From: an uncultured Oscillospiraceae bacterium
GTDB taxonomy: Bacteria; Bacillota; Clostridia; Oscillospirales; Acutalibacteraceae
NCBI GenBank assembly: GCA_900552605.1
Contig: USAR01000005.1
Coordinates: forward strand, 1-16,768
Direction: 5' to 3'
DNA: 16,768 bases
Of this stretch, positions 9,103-15,750 are shown one piece after another; the first letter of the stretch is position 1; the number at the start of each line of letters is the position of its first letter. Both the position numbers and the translations under genes were made by a program. The notes beneath the pieces are model-generated. The model searched no databases, had not been told where the DNA came from, and was given only the letters and a program-made list of their open reading frames with translations.

Positions 9103-9402
9103 ATGTTAACATCAAAACAGCGTGCCAAGCTTCGCTCAATGGCAAATTCTATGGACACAATATTACAAGTGGGTAAAGAGGGAATAAGCGAGCAAACGAT
9201 TAAATCGATCGATGAGGCACTTGAAGCTCGCGAGCTTATTAAGTGCCGTGTGCTTGAAACCTCGCCCACATCTTCGCGCGAAACGGCGGACGAAATTGCA
9301 AAAAAAGTGGGCGCCGATGTGGTGCAGGTTATCGGCTACCGTTTTATACTTTTCAGACCGGCAAGCAAAGCGGAAAACCGCAAAATCTCTCTTAAAGGTT
9401 AA
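9103..9402 (+). CDS. yhbY: YhbY-type CRM-domain ribosome assembly RNA-binding protein
   Basis: A 99-residue, single CRM (KH-like) domain protein of the YhbY/YqeI family, which binds pre-50S particles and is thought to help large-subunit assembly. The GxxG RNA-binding loop appears as GKEG at residues 24-27, and the family's ETSPTSSRETADEIAKKVGADVVQ-like helix and the closing strand VIGYRFILFRP are present. GGAGG at 9092-9096 lies 6 bases before the ATG. It begins 77 AT-rich bases after ftsY and is followed 5 bases later by nadD-yqeK, reproducing the B. subtilis order yqeI-nadD-yqeK. Confidence 0.95.
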   Translation: MLTSKQRAKLRSMANSMDTILQVGKEGISEQTIKSIDEALEARELIKCRVLETSPTSSRETADEIAKKVGADVVQVIGYRFILFRPASKAENRKISLKG

Positions 9403-9407
9403 AAGCT

Positions 9408-10571
9408 ATGGGAAAAACGGTATTGTTCGGCGGAACATTCAATCCGCCGCACCTGTTTCACGAAAAGCTTATAAAGATTCTTTGCGATATGCAAGACATC
9501 TCAAGCGTGCTGCTGGTGCCGACGGGGGTGCCTGTGCACAAGGCTTGCGCACAGCTTGCGACACCTGAACAGCGGCTCGAAATGTGCCGCATTGTGGCTG
9601 CCAAATTCGAAAAGGCGGACGTTTGGAATGTGGAGCTTGAAAGAAAGCAAAAAAGCTATACCTATTACACCGTTAAGGAGTTTTGCGAAACGTTTGGCGA
9701 AAAACCCGGTTTTGTCTGCGGTGCGGATATGCTTGTAACGCTGCCCACTTGGTATAACTACCGAAAGCTTGTTAAAATGTGCGAGCTTTTTGCGGTTTTC
9801 AGAAAGGGCTGCGACCGTGCGGAGTTTGACCGTCTGGCAGAGAAAATAAGGCTTGACGGCGGCACGGTGAACATTATTGAGTGCGAGCTTTCGCCGCTTT
9901 CTTCAAGCGACGTGCGACGAATGGTGTATAAAGGCGACAACCTTGAGAATGCCGTTTCAAAAGAAATTGAGGAATATATAAAGGTCAATCGCCTTTATCT
10001 GGAGGACTCGGATATGACTGTTGAGGAATATAAAGAGCATTTGCAAAAGCGGCTTTCCGAAAAGCGGTATTTTCATTCGCTTTGTGTGGCGGAAGAAGCG
10101 GTGCGGCTTGCAGACCGCTACGGCGGCGACAGAAGCAAAGCATATCTTGCGGGACTTTTGCACGATGTGCTTAAAGATACCGACGATAAAGAACAGTTGA
10201 AATTTGCAAAACAATTTGGTATAATACTCAGTGATTTGGAACTGAATGCGCCGAAGCTGTATCATTCCATAATCGGCAGCGAGTATATAAGGCAGGTATT
10301 GGGAGTTACAGACCCCGAGATTATCAGCGCCGTGAGGTATCACACTACGGCAAAAGCCGATATGACGCTGCTTGAAAGAATACTGTACCTTGCGGATTAC
10401 ACTTCGCGCGACCGCGATTATGACGGAGTTGACAAGATGCGCGAAGCAGTTGAGCAGAGTATGGAAAAGGCAATGAAGATTGCACTTCAGTACACAGTTG
10501 AGGATCTGACCTCGCGCGGGTTGCCGGTGCACCCCGACACACTTGCGGCGTATGAGCAATATGCAAAATAG
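9408..10571 (+). CDS. nadD: Fused nicotinate-nucleotide adenylyltransferase (NadD) and YqeK HD-domain hydrolase
   Basis: A 387-residue two-domain protein. Residues 1 to about 200 are NadD, which joins ATP and nicotinate mononucleotide to make deamido-NAD: it starts VLFGGTFNPPHLFHEK and has the late SSSDVR motif at 165-170. Residues 203-387 are a YqeK-type HD-domain protein, a family known to hydrolyse diadenosine tetraphosphate; likely metal residues are His223, His252-Asp253, His286, His312 and Asp330. In B. subtilis these are adjacent separate genes. Two oddities: the nucleotidyltransferase HxGH motif reads HLFH, and a GGAGG plus in-frame ATG sits exactly at the domain junction, so a free YqeK may also be made. 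The start has only a weak AAAGG ahead but gives the correct N-terminus. Confidence 0.94.
   Translation: MGKTVLFGGTFNPPHLFHEKLIKILCDMQDISSVLLVPTGVPVHKACAQLATPEQRLEMCRIVAAKFEKADVWNVELERKQKSYTYYTVKEFCETFGEKPGFVCGADMLVTLPTWYNYRKLVKMCELFAVFRKGCDRAEFDRLAEKIRLDGGTVNIIECELSPLSSSDVRRMVYKGDNLENAVSKEIEEYIKVNRLYLEDSDMTVEEYKEHLQKRLSEKRYFHSLCVAEEAVRLADRYGGDRSKAYLAGLLHDVLKDTDDKEQLKFAKQFGIILSDLELNAPKLYHSIIGSEYIRQVLGVTDPEIISAVRYHTTAKADMTLLERILYLADYTSRDRDYDGVDKMREAVEQSMEKAMKIALQYTVEDLTSRGLPVHPDTLAAYEQYAK
10001..10016 (+). promoter_or_regulatory. Internal ribosome-binding site and ATG at the NadD/YqeK junction
   Basis: GGAGG at 10001-10005 is followed 8 bases later by an in-frame ATG at 10014 (Met203 of the fusion). 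This is ideal spacing, as good as any start in the window, and the protein from Met203 is a complete YqeK domain of 185 residues. It looks like the original yqeK start preserved after the stop codon of nadD was lost. Whether it is used is inference. Confidence 0.6.
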
Positions 10572-10588
10572 AATACACTCTTTTTAAT

Positions 10589-10650
10589 GCCGAACAGTCG
10601 GCGGTATGGCTTTAATTACCGTGGCTTAGTGCACAGCGTGAAAGGAGCTT
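10589..10650 (+). promoter_or_regulatory. Leader of the LCP gene with hairpins and GGCTTAGT motif
   Basis: The gap between the fusion gene and the LCP gene holds a small hairpin (GCCGA, loop ACAG, TCGGC at 10589-10602), a second possible stem (CGGTA...TACCG), then GGCTTAGT at 10623-10630, then AGGAG at 10643-10647. TAGAAT at 10569-10574 could be a -10 element, but no good -35 stands at the right distance. The order of elements resembles the rpsU leader. Confidence 0.35.
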
Positions 10651-10659
10651 TTTAAAACA

Positions 10660-11985
10660 ATGGATTTTGATTTTGAAAATATGGGCGATGAATTTGAAAA
10701 CGAGCCGCAAAACGCAAGCGGTGACGCGCCTAAAAACAACGGCGACGATTTTCAGTATATAGATATAAGAAGCAATTCGGCGGAATCAGAGTTGCAGGCG
10801 GATACCGCAGGAACGGAGGATATTATGAGCCATTCCTCAAAAACGCTGAAGGATAAGACCGACAAAAACGGTAAAAAGAAGAAAAATAAAAAGCGTATAA
10901 TAATCAACAGTGTGACCTCGGTTATACTTGCTGTTTGCGTTATGCTTACAACTGTGATGGGTTGGTATGTTTCCAATGCCGATACTTCTTTGCAGAAAAT
11001 ACCGATTTTACGTTGGCTTTTCGGCGCTGCAAAATACGGAGATATTAGCTATGACGATGCAAATAAAACCGAAAGCGGCGATTTTGAAAAGCTTATGAAA
11101 TCAATCAGCAGCGACGTTACCTACTTTTTGGTTGTCGGCTGCGATTGGACGGATTCAAAGCAGACCGACGTTATAGTAGTTGTTTGTATGGACCACAAAA
11201 ATAACAGGGTAAGTATGCTGCAAATACCGCGTGACACCTATGTTAACGGCAGTTCGGACAACAAGATAAACTCAGTTTATAACAGTGCGCGTCAAGGCGA
11301 GCTTAAGATAAACGCGCTTAGGCGTTGCCTTTCATCGCAGCTCGGTATTCCTATAGACCACTATATTCTGTTTTCAATCGAGGGCGCCGTTAATGTTGTT
11401 GACGCAGTCGGCGGCGTTACGATGAATTTTAAAAACAAAATCAGAATTGAAAATCCTCTGAAATTCGGAAAGTACTATACAATAGGTCCGGGCAAGGTTA
11501 AAATGTCAGGCAAGGACGCAATAGGCTTTATGCGCAAGCGTATGGGCAACCAAAGCGAGGACGAAAACTACGATGGCTCGGATATAGGTCGTGTTAAACA
11601 GCAGCGTAAATTCTATGCTGCGCTGTTTAAAGAGCTTATGAATATGTCCACAACCGAGATTTGGAAGATTGCGAACAGCTGCTTTAATCAGGTTCAAACC
11701 GACCTGACTCTTAACGAAACAGTGGCGTATACTCTTGCCGCCAAAAATCTTAAAATGGAGGATATCCACATATTCGGTCTGCCGGGACAAGCCTGCAGCT
11801 ACGGTCTTTCATATTACTCGGTGCATAAGGACGATTACGTTACCTGCTTTAATACCTATTTCAATCCTTACGGCACTCCTATAACCGAGGAAGAGATCAC
11901 GATTCCAGAGATATACAAGATTGCGGGATATGCAAAGAACGATTATTGGATGTCAACCGACGATTCAACACTTAAAGACTATTAA
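10660..11985 (+). CDS. LytR-CpsA-Psr (LCP) family cell-wall polymer ligase
   Basis: Membrane enzyme of the family that transfers lipid-linked teichoic acid or capsule polymers onto peptidoglycan. The 441-residue product has an acidic, asparagine-rich cytoplasmic leader (1-60), a lysine-rich stretch (66-79), one membrane segment (about 80-104) and an extracellular LCP domain. Within that domain Asp170 (in QTDVI), Arg191-Asp192 (in QIPRDTYV) and Arg311 with Arg316 (in GRVKQQR) match conserved positions that bind the polyprenyl pyrophosphate and metal. The start at 10660 has AGGAG 12 bases upstream; a second candidate at ATG 10825 (Met56) has GGAGG 5 bases upstream and would remove the acidic leader. 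It sits between yqeK and rsfS and may have its own promoter. Old database names calling this family 'LytR transcriptional regulator' are misleading. Confidence 0.93.
   Translation: MDFDFENMGDEFENEPQNASGDAPKNNGDDFQYIDIRSNSAESELQADTAGTEDIMSHSSKTLKDKTDKNGKKKKNKKRIIINSVTSVILAVCVMLTTVMGWYVSNADTSLQKIPILRWLFGAAKYGDISYDDANKTESGDFEKLMKSISSDVTYFLVVGCDWTDSKQTDVIVVVCMDHKNNRVSMLQIPRDTYVNGSSDNKINSVYNSARQGELKINALRRCLSSQLGIPIDHYILFSIEGAVNVVDAVGGVTMNFKNKIRIENPLKFGKYYTIGPGKVKMSGKDAIGFMRKRMGNQSEDENYDGSDIGRVKQQRKFYAALFKELMNMSTTEIWKIANSCFNQVQTDLTLNETVAYTLAAKNLKMEDIHIFGLPGQACSYGLSYYSVHKDDYVTCFNTYFNPYGTPITEEEITIPEIYKIAGYAKNDYWMSTDDSTLKDY
10815..10827 (+). promoter_or_regulatory. Alternative ribosome-binding site and ATG inside the LCP gene
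   Basis: GGAGG at 10815-10819 precedes an in-frame ATG at 10825 by 5 bases. Starting here would give a 386-residue LCP protein with a 24-residue cytoplasmic leader, closer to the usual LCP layout. The upstream start has AGGAG at a looser spacing of 12 bases. Both could be used. Confidence 0.45.
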
Positions 11986-12002
11986 AAAAATCGAAAGCGT
12001 GA

Positions 12003-12374
12003 ATGTATTTGGAAACAAAAGAAATTTTAAAACTTGCCGCCTCGGCGCTGGACAGTAAAAAGGCAGTTGATATGTCTGCCGTGCACGTGGGCGACCTGAC
12101 GGTTATAACCGAGTATTTTTTGCTGGCTTCGGCAACTTCTTCAACACACGTAAGAGCGCTTGCAGATGAGGTTGAAGATAAGCTGAGCAAAGCAGGCGTT
12201 GAGCCGTTGCATATTGAGGGCAAAGCCACAAATTGGATACTGCTTGATTACGGCAGCGTTATCGTGCACGTTTTTACGCGCGACGCAAGGGAGTTTTATA
12301 ATCTTGACCGCATTTGGCAAGACGGCGAACACATTGAGCTTGGGGATATTATTGAGAGCGGCAAGGAAGGTTAA
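12003..12374 (+). CDS. rsfS: Ribosome silencing factor RsfS
   Basis: A 123-residue protein that binds ribosomal protein L14 on the 50S subunit and blocks joining with 30S, slowing translation when nutrients are short. The family pattern is clear: an N-terminal helix ([19 protein letters not shown]), the core [20 protein letters not shown], then [20 protein letters not shown] and the closing [16 protein letters not shown]. Length matches the family. The start lies 17 bases after the LCP stop and its ribosome-binding site is weak (AAAGCGTGA), so translation may depend on ribosomes arriving from the LCP gene. It ends 5 bases before leuS and its last codons hold that gene's ribosome-binding site. 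Confidence 0.96.
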   Translation: MYLETKEILKLAASALDSKKAVDMSAVHVGDLTVITEYFLLASATSSTHVRALADEVEDKLSKAGVEPLHIEGKATNWILLDYGSVIVHVFTRDAREFYNLDRIWQDGEHIELGDIIESGKEG

Positions 12375-12379
12375 CGGCA

Positions 12380-14788
12380 ATGAAATACGAGTACAAAGCA
12401 ATTGAAAAAAAGTGGCAGGATATTTGGGACAAGGAACAAACCTTTAAAGCCGGAACGGATTACAGCAAGCCGAAGTTTTACGCACTTGTTGAGTTCCCTT
12501 ATCCGTCGGGGCAGGGCTTGCACGTAGGTCACCCACGCTCGTATACGGCGCTTGATATTGTAAGCCGTAAAAAGAGGTTGCAGGGCTTTAACGTGCTGTA
12601 TCCTATGGGCTGGGACGCATTTGGTCTGCCGACTGAAAACTATGCGATTAAAAACCACGTTCACCCTGAGATTGTAACAAACAAAAACATTGAAAACTTT
12701 AAGCGTCAGCTTAAGAGTCTCGGTTTTTCGTTTGATTGGAGCCGAGAGGTTAACACCACAGACCCGTCTTATTACAAATGGACGCAGTGGATTTTTATTC
12801 AGATGTTCAAAAAGGGTCTTGCATATAAAAAAGAGATGTCGGTTAACTGGTGCACCTCTTGCAAATGCGTGCTTGCAAACGAAGAGGTGGTAAACGGTGT
12901 CTGCGAACGCTGCGGCAGCGAAGTCGTGCACAAGGTTAAAAGCCAATGGATGCTTAAAATAACCGAGTATGCCGACAAGCTTCTTAAAGGTCTTGACGAT
13001 GTTGATTATATTGAGCGTGTTAAGATTCAACAGCGCAATTGGATAGGTCGTTCAACCGGTGCCGAGGTGCGTTTCGGCACAACTGCCGGTGATGTTTTAG
13101 AGGTTTACACAACACGATGCGACACACTTTTCGGCGCTACATATATGGTAATGTCGCCCGAGCACCCGTTCCTTGAAAAGTGGAAGGGTCTGCTTAAAAA
13201 CAATGACGAAATAAAGGCATACCAAGAGGCTGCCGCGCGCAAATCGGAATTTGAACGCACTGAAGTAGCTAAGGATAAAACAGGTGTTAAGCTTGAGGGC
13301 GTTACAGCCATTAACCCCGTTACAAACAAGGAGATACCGATTTATATCTCGGACTACGTTTTAATTTCTTACGGAACTGGTGCGATTATGGCTGTTCCTG
13401 CTCATGATACCCGTGACTGGGAGTTTGCAAAGAAATTCGGGCTGCCGATAATCGAGGTAGTTGCGGGCGGCAAGGACGTTCAGCAAGAAGCGTTTACAGA
13501 TTGCGCAACAGGTATTTTGTGCAACTCAGGCTTTTTGAACGGACTTACGGTTGAAGAAGCAAAGAAAAAGATGCTTGAATATCTGGAAACCAACAAAATC
13601 GGCGAAGCAAAAACAACATACCGTCTGCGCGATTGGGTATTCTCGCGTCAGCGTTATTGGGGTGAGCCGATTCCTGTTGTTGAATGCGAAAAGTGCGGAT
13701 ATGTTACAGTTCCCGAATCCGAGCTGCCGTTAAGGCTGCCCGAAGTCGACTCCTATGAGCCGAGTGAAACGGGAGAATCTCCGCTTTCAAAAATAACCGA
13801 TTGGGTAAATACCACTTGCCCTTGCTGCGGCGGTCCTGCAAAAAGAGAGACCGACACAATGCCGCAGTGGGCAGGCTCTTCGTGGTATTTCCTGCGCTAT
13901 TGCGATCCGCATAACGATAAGGAGCTTGCATCGAAAGAGGCACTCGAATATTGGATGCCTGTTGATTGGTATAACGGCGGAATGGAGCACACCACTCTTC
14001 ACCTGCTTTACAGCCGTTTTTGGCACAAGTTCCTTTATGATATCGGCGTTGTTCCCACTTCCGAACCGTATGCAAAGCGCACAAGCCACGGTATGATACT
14101 CGGTGAAAACGGCGAAAAAATGTCGAAATCCCGCGGAAATGTTGTTAATCCCGATGATATTGTAAACGAATACGGCGCCGATACAATGCGCCTTTACGAA
14201 ATGTTTATCGGCGATTTTGAAAAATCCGCTCCGTGGAGTCCTAAGTCGATAAGGGGCTGCAAGCGCTTCTTGGAACGTGTTTGCTCCCTTACGGATATTA
14301 TTAACGACAGCAATGAATATTCCAAAAATCTTGAAACCCACTTTAATCGCGCGGTTAAAAAGGTTACAGAGGATATAGACGCGCTTAAAATGAATACTGC
14401 AATTGCAACGCTTATGTCGCTTATTAACGATATTTACGCAGAGGGCTCAATCACCAAAAAAGAGTTCAAAGTGTTTATAACCTTGCTTAATCCGTTTGCT
14501 CCGCATTTAACCGAGGAGCTTTGGCAGCAAGCAGGCTTTGAAGGTATGCTTAACAAGACCGAATGGCCGAGCTTTGATCCCGACAAATGCATCGACAAAT
14601 CGGTTGAAATCGTGGCGCAGGTAAACGGTAAGATAAAGTGCAAGCTTAATGTTGACACCGATATTTCGGCAGACGACGCATTGAGCCTTGCAAAAGCACA
14701 GCCGGCGGTTATAGAGGCGATGAGTGGCAAAACGGTTATTAAAGAGCTTTATGTTCCCAAAAAGCTTGTTAATATCGTGGTGAAATAA
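12380..14788 (+). CDS. leuS: Leucyl-tRNA synthetase
   Basis: Class I aminoacyl-tRNA synthetase that charges tRNA-Leu. The 802-residue product has HVGH at 48-51 and KMSKS at 580-584, the two ATP-binding signatures, and a zinc-binding cysteine set around [21 protein letters not shown]. The CP1 editing domain carries [12 protein letters not shown] and the catalytic-region [14 protein letters not shown]. The catalytic core contains GSSWYFLRY and the C-terminal anticodon-binding helices end in a small domain with [12 protein letters not shown]. Length is normal. AAGGAAGG at 12363-12370 lies 9 bases upstream. No T-box leader is present directly before it, consistent with its being transcribed as part of the yhbY-rsfS unit. 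No convincing terminator follows. Confidence 0.98.
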   Translation: MKYEYKAIEKKWQDIWDKEQTFKAGTDYSKPKFYALVEFPYPSGQGLHVGHPRSYTALDIVSRKKRLQGFNVLYPMGWDAFGLPTENYAIKNHVHPEIVTNKNIENFKRQLKSLGFSFDWSREVNTTDPSYYKWTQWIFIQMFKKGLAYKKEMSVNWCTSCKCVLANEEVVNGVCERCGSEVVHKVKSQWMLKITEYADKLLKGLDDVDYIERVKIQQRNWIGRSTGAEVRFGTTAGDVLEVYTTRCDTLFGATYMVMSPEHPFLEKWKGLLKNNDEIKAYQEAAARKSEFERTEVAKDKTGVKLEGVTAINPVTNKEIPIYISDYVLISYGTGAIMAVPAHDTRDWEFAKKFGLPIIEVVAGGKDVQQEAFTDCATGILCNSGFLNGLTVEEAKKKMLEYLETNKIGEAKTTYRLRDWVFSRQRYWGEPIPVVECEKCGYVTVPESELPLRLPEVDSYEPSETGESPLSKITDWVNTTCPCCGGPAKRETDTMPQWAGSSWYFLRYCDPHNDKELASKEALEYWMPVDWYNGGMEHTTLHLLYSRFWHKFLYDIGVVPTSEPYAKRTSHGMILGENGEKMSKSRGNVVNPDDIVNEYGADTMRLYEMFIGDFEKSAPWSPKSIRGCKRFLERVCSLTDIINDSNEYSKNLETHFNRAVKKVTEDIDALKMNTAIATLMSLINDIYAEGSITKKEFKVFITLLNPFAPHLTEELWQQAGFEGMLNKTEWPSFDPDKCIDKSVEIVAQVNGKIKCKLNVDTDISADDALSLAKAQPAVIEAMSGKTVIKELYVPKKLVNIVVK

Positions 14789-14849
14789 GCTATGTTTTAC
14801 ATCGCAAAACCGGTTTCTCATATATCGGTTGCAGCACTTTAAAAACGCA

Positions 14850-14895
14850 ACGCAAAAATTGTGCACAAATGTCTTGACAAAGTTGTGTTTTGCGT
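14850..14895 (+). promoter_or_regulatory. Inverted repeat straddling the -35 of the rpsU promoter (candidate operator)
   Basis: ACGCAAAA at 14850-14857 is the exact reverse complement of TTTTGCGT at 14888-14895. Inside these arms CACAA at 14864-14868 pairs with TTGTG at 14883-14887. The -35 hexamer lies between the arms and the right arm fills the spacer. The arrangement suits repression by a dimeric protein, but no known regulator was recognised. Confidence 0.35.
14859..14868. repeat. Perfect palindrome just upstream of the rpsU promoter
   Basis: TTGTGCACAA is a perfect 10-base palindrome ending 5 bases before the -35 hexamer of the rpsU promoter, which is a plausible place for a regulator to bind. 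Because it reads the same on both strands it has no direction. No known operator was recognised. Confidence 0.4.
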
Positions 14896-14903
14896 GATAT
14901 AAT
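14874..14903 (+). promoter_or_regulatory. Sigma-A type promoter of rpsU
   Basis: TTGACA at 14874-14879 and TATAAT at 14898-14903 are both perfect consensus hexamers, separated by 18 bases, with TG one base before the -10 (extended -10). Transcription should begin near 14910, giving a leader of about 69 bases before rpsU. This is by far the best promoter in the window and fits the need for high ribosomal protein output. Confidence 0.9.
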
Positions 14904-14910
14904 CAGTTGT

Positions 14911-14978
14911 ATATCGGAGAATCCTCGGTATTGGTTAACCGATTGCAGGCTTAGTACCACGGAGGGAGGGACAAACAG
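14911..14978 (+). promoter_or_regulatory. Leader of rpsU with hairpin and GGCTTAGT motif
   Basis: The predicted untranslated leader contains TCGGT...ACCGA, able to form a 5-base-pair stem, then GGCTTAGT at 14948-14955, then a long GGAGGGAGGG ribosome-binding site at 14961-14970, 8 bases from the ATG. A similar order of hairpin then GGCTTAGT occurs before the LCP gene. A regulatory role is inference. Confidence 0.4.
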
Positions 14979-15155
14979 ATGAGCCAAGTCAGAATTAAAG
15001 AGAATGAATCTCTTGATAACGCACTTAGGCGTTTTAAAAGGCAGACCCAGAAGGATGGAGTCATTCAGGAGGTCCGCAAAAGAGAGCATTACGAGAAGCC
15101 TTCCGTAAAGCGTAAAAAGAAATCCGAGGCTGCGCGCAAGCGTAAGTTCCGCTAA
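14979..15155 (+). CDS. rpsU: 30S ribosomal protein S21
   Basis: A 58-residue basic protein of the small ribosomal subunit, needed in many bacteria for efficient initiation. It begins [20 protein letters not shown] and ends in [15 protein letters not shown], both typical of bacterial S21. It has a near-perfect promoter, a very strong ribosome-binding site (GGAGGGAGGG, 8 bases before the ATG) and its own terminator, so it can be expressed as a single-gene unit; read-through from leuS is also possible because no terminator separates them. In many other bacteria rpsU is followed by a gatB/yqeY homologue; here the next gene is yqeG. Confidence 0.97.
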   Translation: MSQVRIKENESLDNALRRFKRQTQKDGVIQEVRKREHYEKPSVKRKKKSEAARKRKFR

Positions 15156-15167
15156 AGGCAGAATAAA

Positions 15168-15222
15168 CGGCTGTTTCATATGCTCCGAAAGGGGTGTTGT
15201 GGAACAGCCGCTTGTGTTATTA
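15168..15222 (+). terminator. Terminator hairpin of rpsU
   Basis: Arms 15168-15186 and 15191-15210 can form 19 base pairs (several G-U) around a GAAA tetraloop with a single bulged T at 15197; the base is a perfect CGGCTGTT/AACAGCCG. A T-rich stretch, TTGTGTTATTATT, follows at 15212. The U tract is not pure, so some read-through into yqeG is likely. Confidence 0.75.
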
Positions 15223-15256
15223 TTACAAAATTTTCCGAAAAACGACGGAGGAAAAA

Positions 15257-15748
15257 ATGCTTAAACCAAATAAAATGCTGCACCGTGTAACGGATATAAC
15301 GCCGGAAACGCTCAGTAAACTCGGCGCAAAGGCGTTGGCACTTGATATAGACAATACGCTTTCCACTCATCACGGCAAGCAGATTTTAGAAGGACTTACC
15401 GAATGGCTTGAAATGATGAAAGAAAGCGATGTGCCGCTGCTGCTTTTTTCGAATTCAAAAGAATTCAGGGTGCAGCCGTTTGCGAAAAGGCTGGGGCTTG
15501 ATTATATATCGTTGGGATTAAAGCCGCTGCCGTTTGGATTTTTCATAGCTGCCAAAAAGCTGAAGGTCAAAAGAAAAGAGCTGGTTCTTGCGGGCGACCA
15601 GATTTTTACAGATGTGCTGGGGGCAAGGCTCGCCGGCGCAAAGGTTGTGTTGCTTGACCCAATTAAGCCCGAGGATAAATTAAGCTTTCGTGTACGTCGT
15701 GCGGCGGAAAAGGGACTTCGTGAAAAATACAAAAGGAGATGCTTGTGA
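15257..15748 (+). CDS. yqeG: YqeG-family HAD-IIIA phosphatase
   Basis: A 163-residue haloacid dehalogenase-type phosphatase. Motif I is DIDNTL with nucleophile Asp30 and Asp32, motif II has Ser65 in FSNS, motif III has Lys89 in KPLPFG, and motif IV is AGDQIFTD with Asp114 and Asp119. The set is complete, so the enzyme should be active; the substrate of YqeG proteins is not known to me. In B. subtilis yqeG heads the yqeH-aroE-yqeI-nadD-yqeK-rsfS cluster, whereas here it lies downstream of leuS and rpsU. ATG 15257 is chosen because GGAGG at 15247-15251 lies 5 bases upstream; an extended frame to GTG 15194 would begin inside the terminator hairpin. No clear promoter of its own was seen. Confidence 0.9.
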   Translation: MLKPNKMLHRVTDITPETLSKLGAKALALDIDNTLSTHHGKQILEGLTEWLEMMKESDVPLLLFSNSKEFRVQPFAKRLGLDYISLGLKPLPFGFFIAAKKLKVKRKELVLAGDQIFTDVLGARLAGAKVVLLDPIKPEDKLSFRVRRAAEKGLREKYKRRCL

Positions 15749-15750
15749 TG
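15734..15750 (+). promoter_or_regulatory. Ribosome-binding site that decides the start of the endonuclease IV-like gene
   Basis: AGGAG at 15734-15738 leaves 0 bases to ATG 15739, 6 to GTG 15745 and 9 to ATG 15748. Only the last gives standard spacing with an ATG, and it makes the protein start MSANFGPAGN. Confidence 0.7.

Noticed and set aside
13787..14341. Minus-strand open frame of 184 codons opposite leuS
   Set aside because: Antisense to the catalytic core of leuS, with no ribosome-binding site logic or known domain.
14789..14850. Possible terminator after leuS (AACCG...CGGTT and GTTGC...GCAAC, and the palindrome AAACCGGTTT)
   Set aside because: Stems are only 5 base pairs with long loops and no T tract follows; leuS transcripts may read into rpsU.
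15194..15256. GTG-initiated extension of yqeG by 21 residues
   Set aside because: It would begin inside the rpsU terminator hairpin; ATG 15257 has its own GGAGG.
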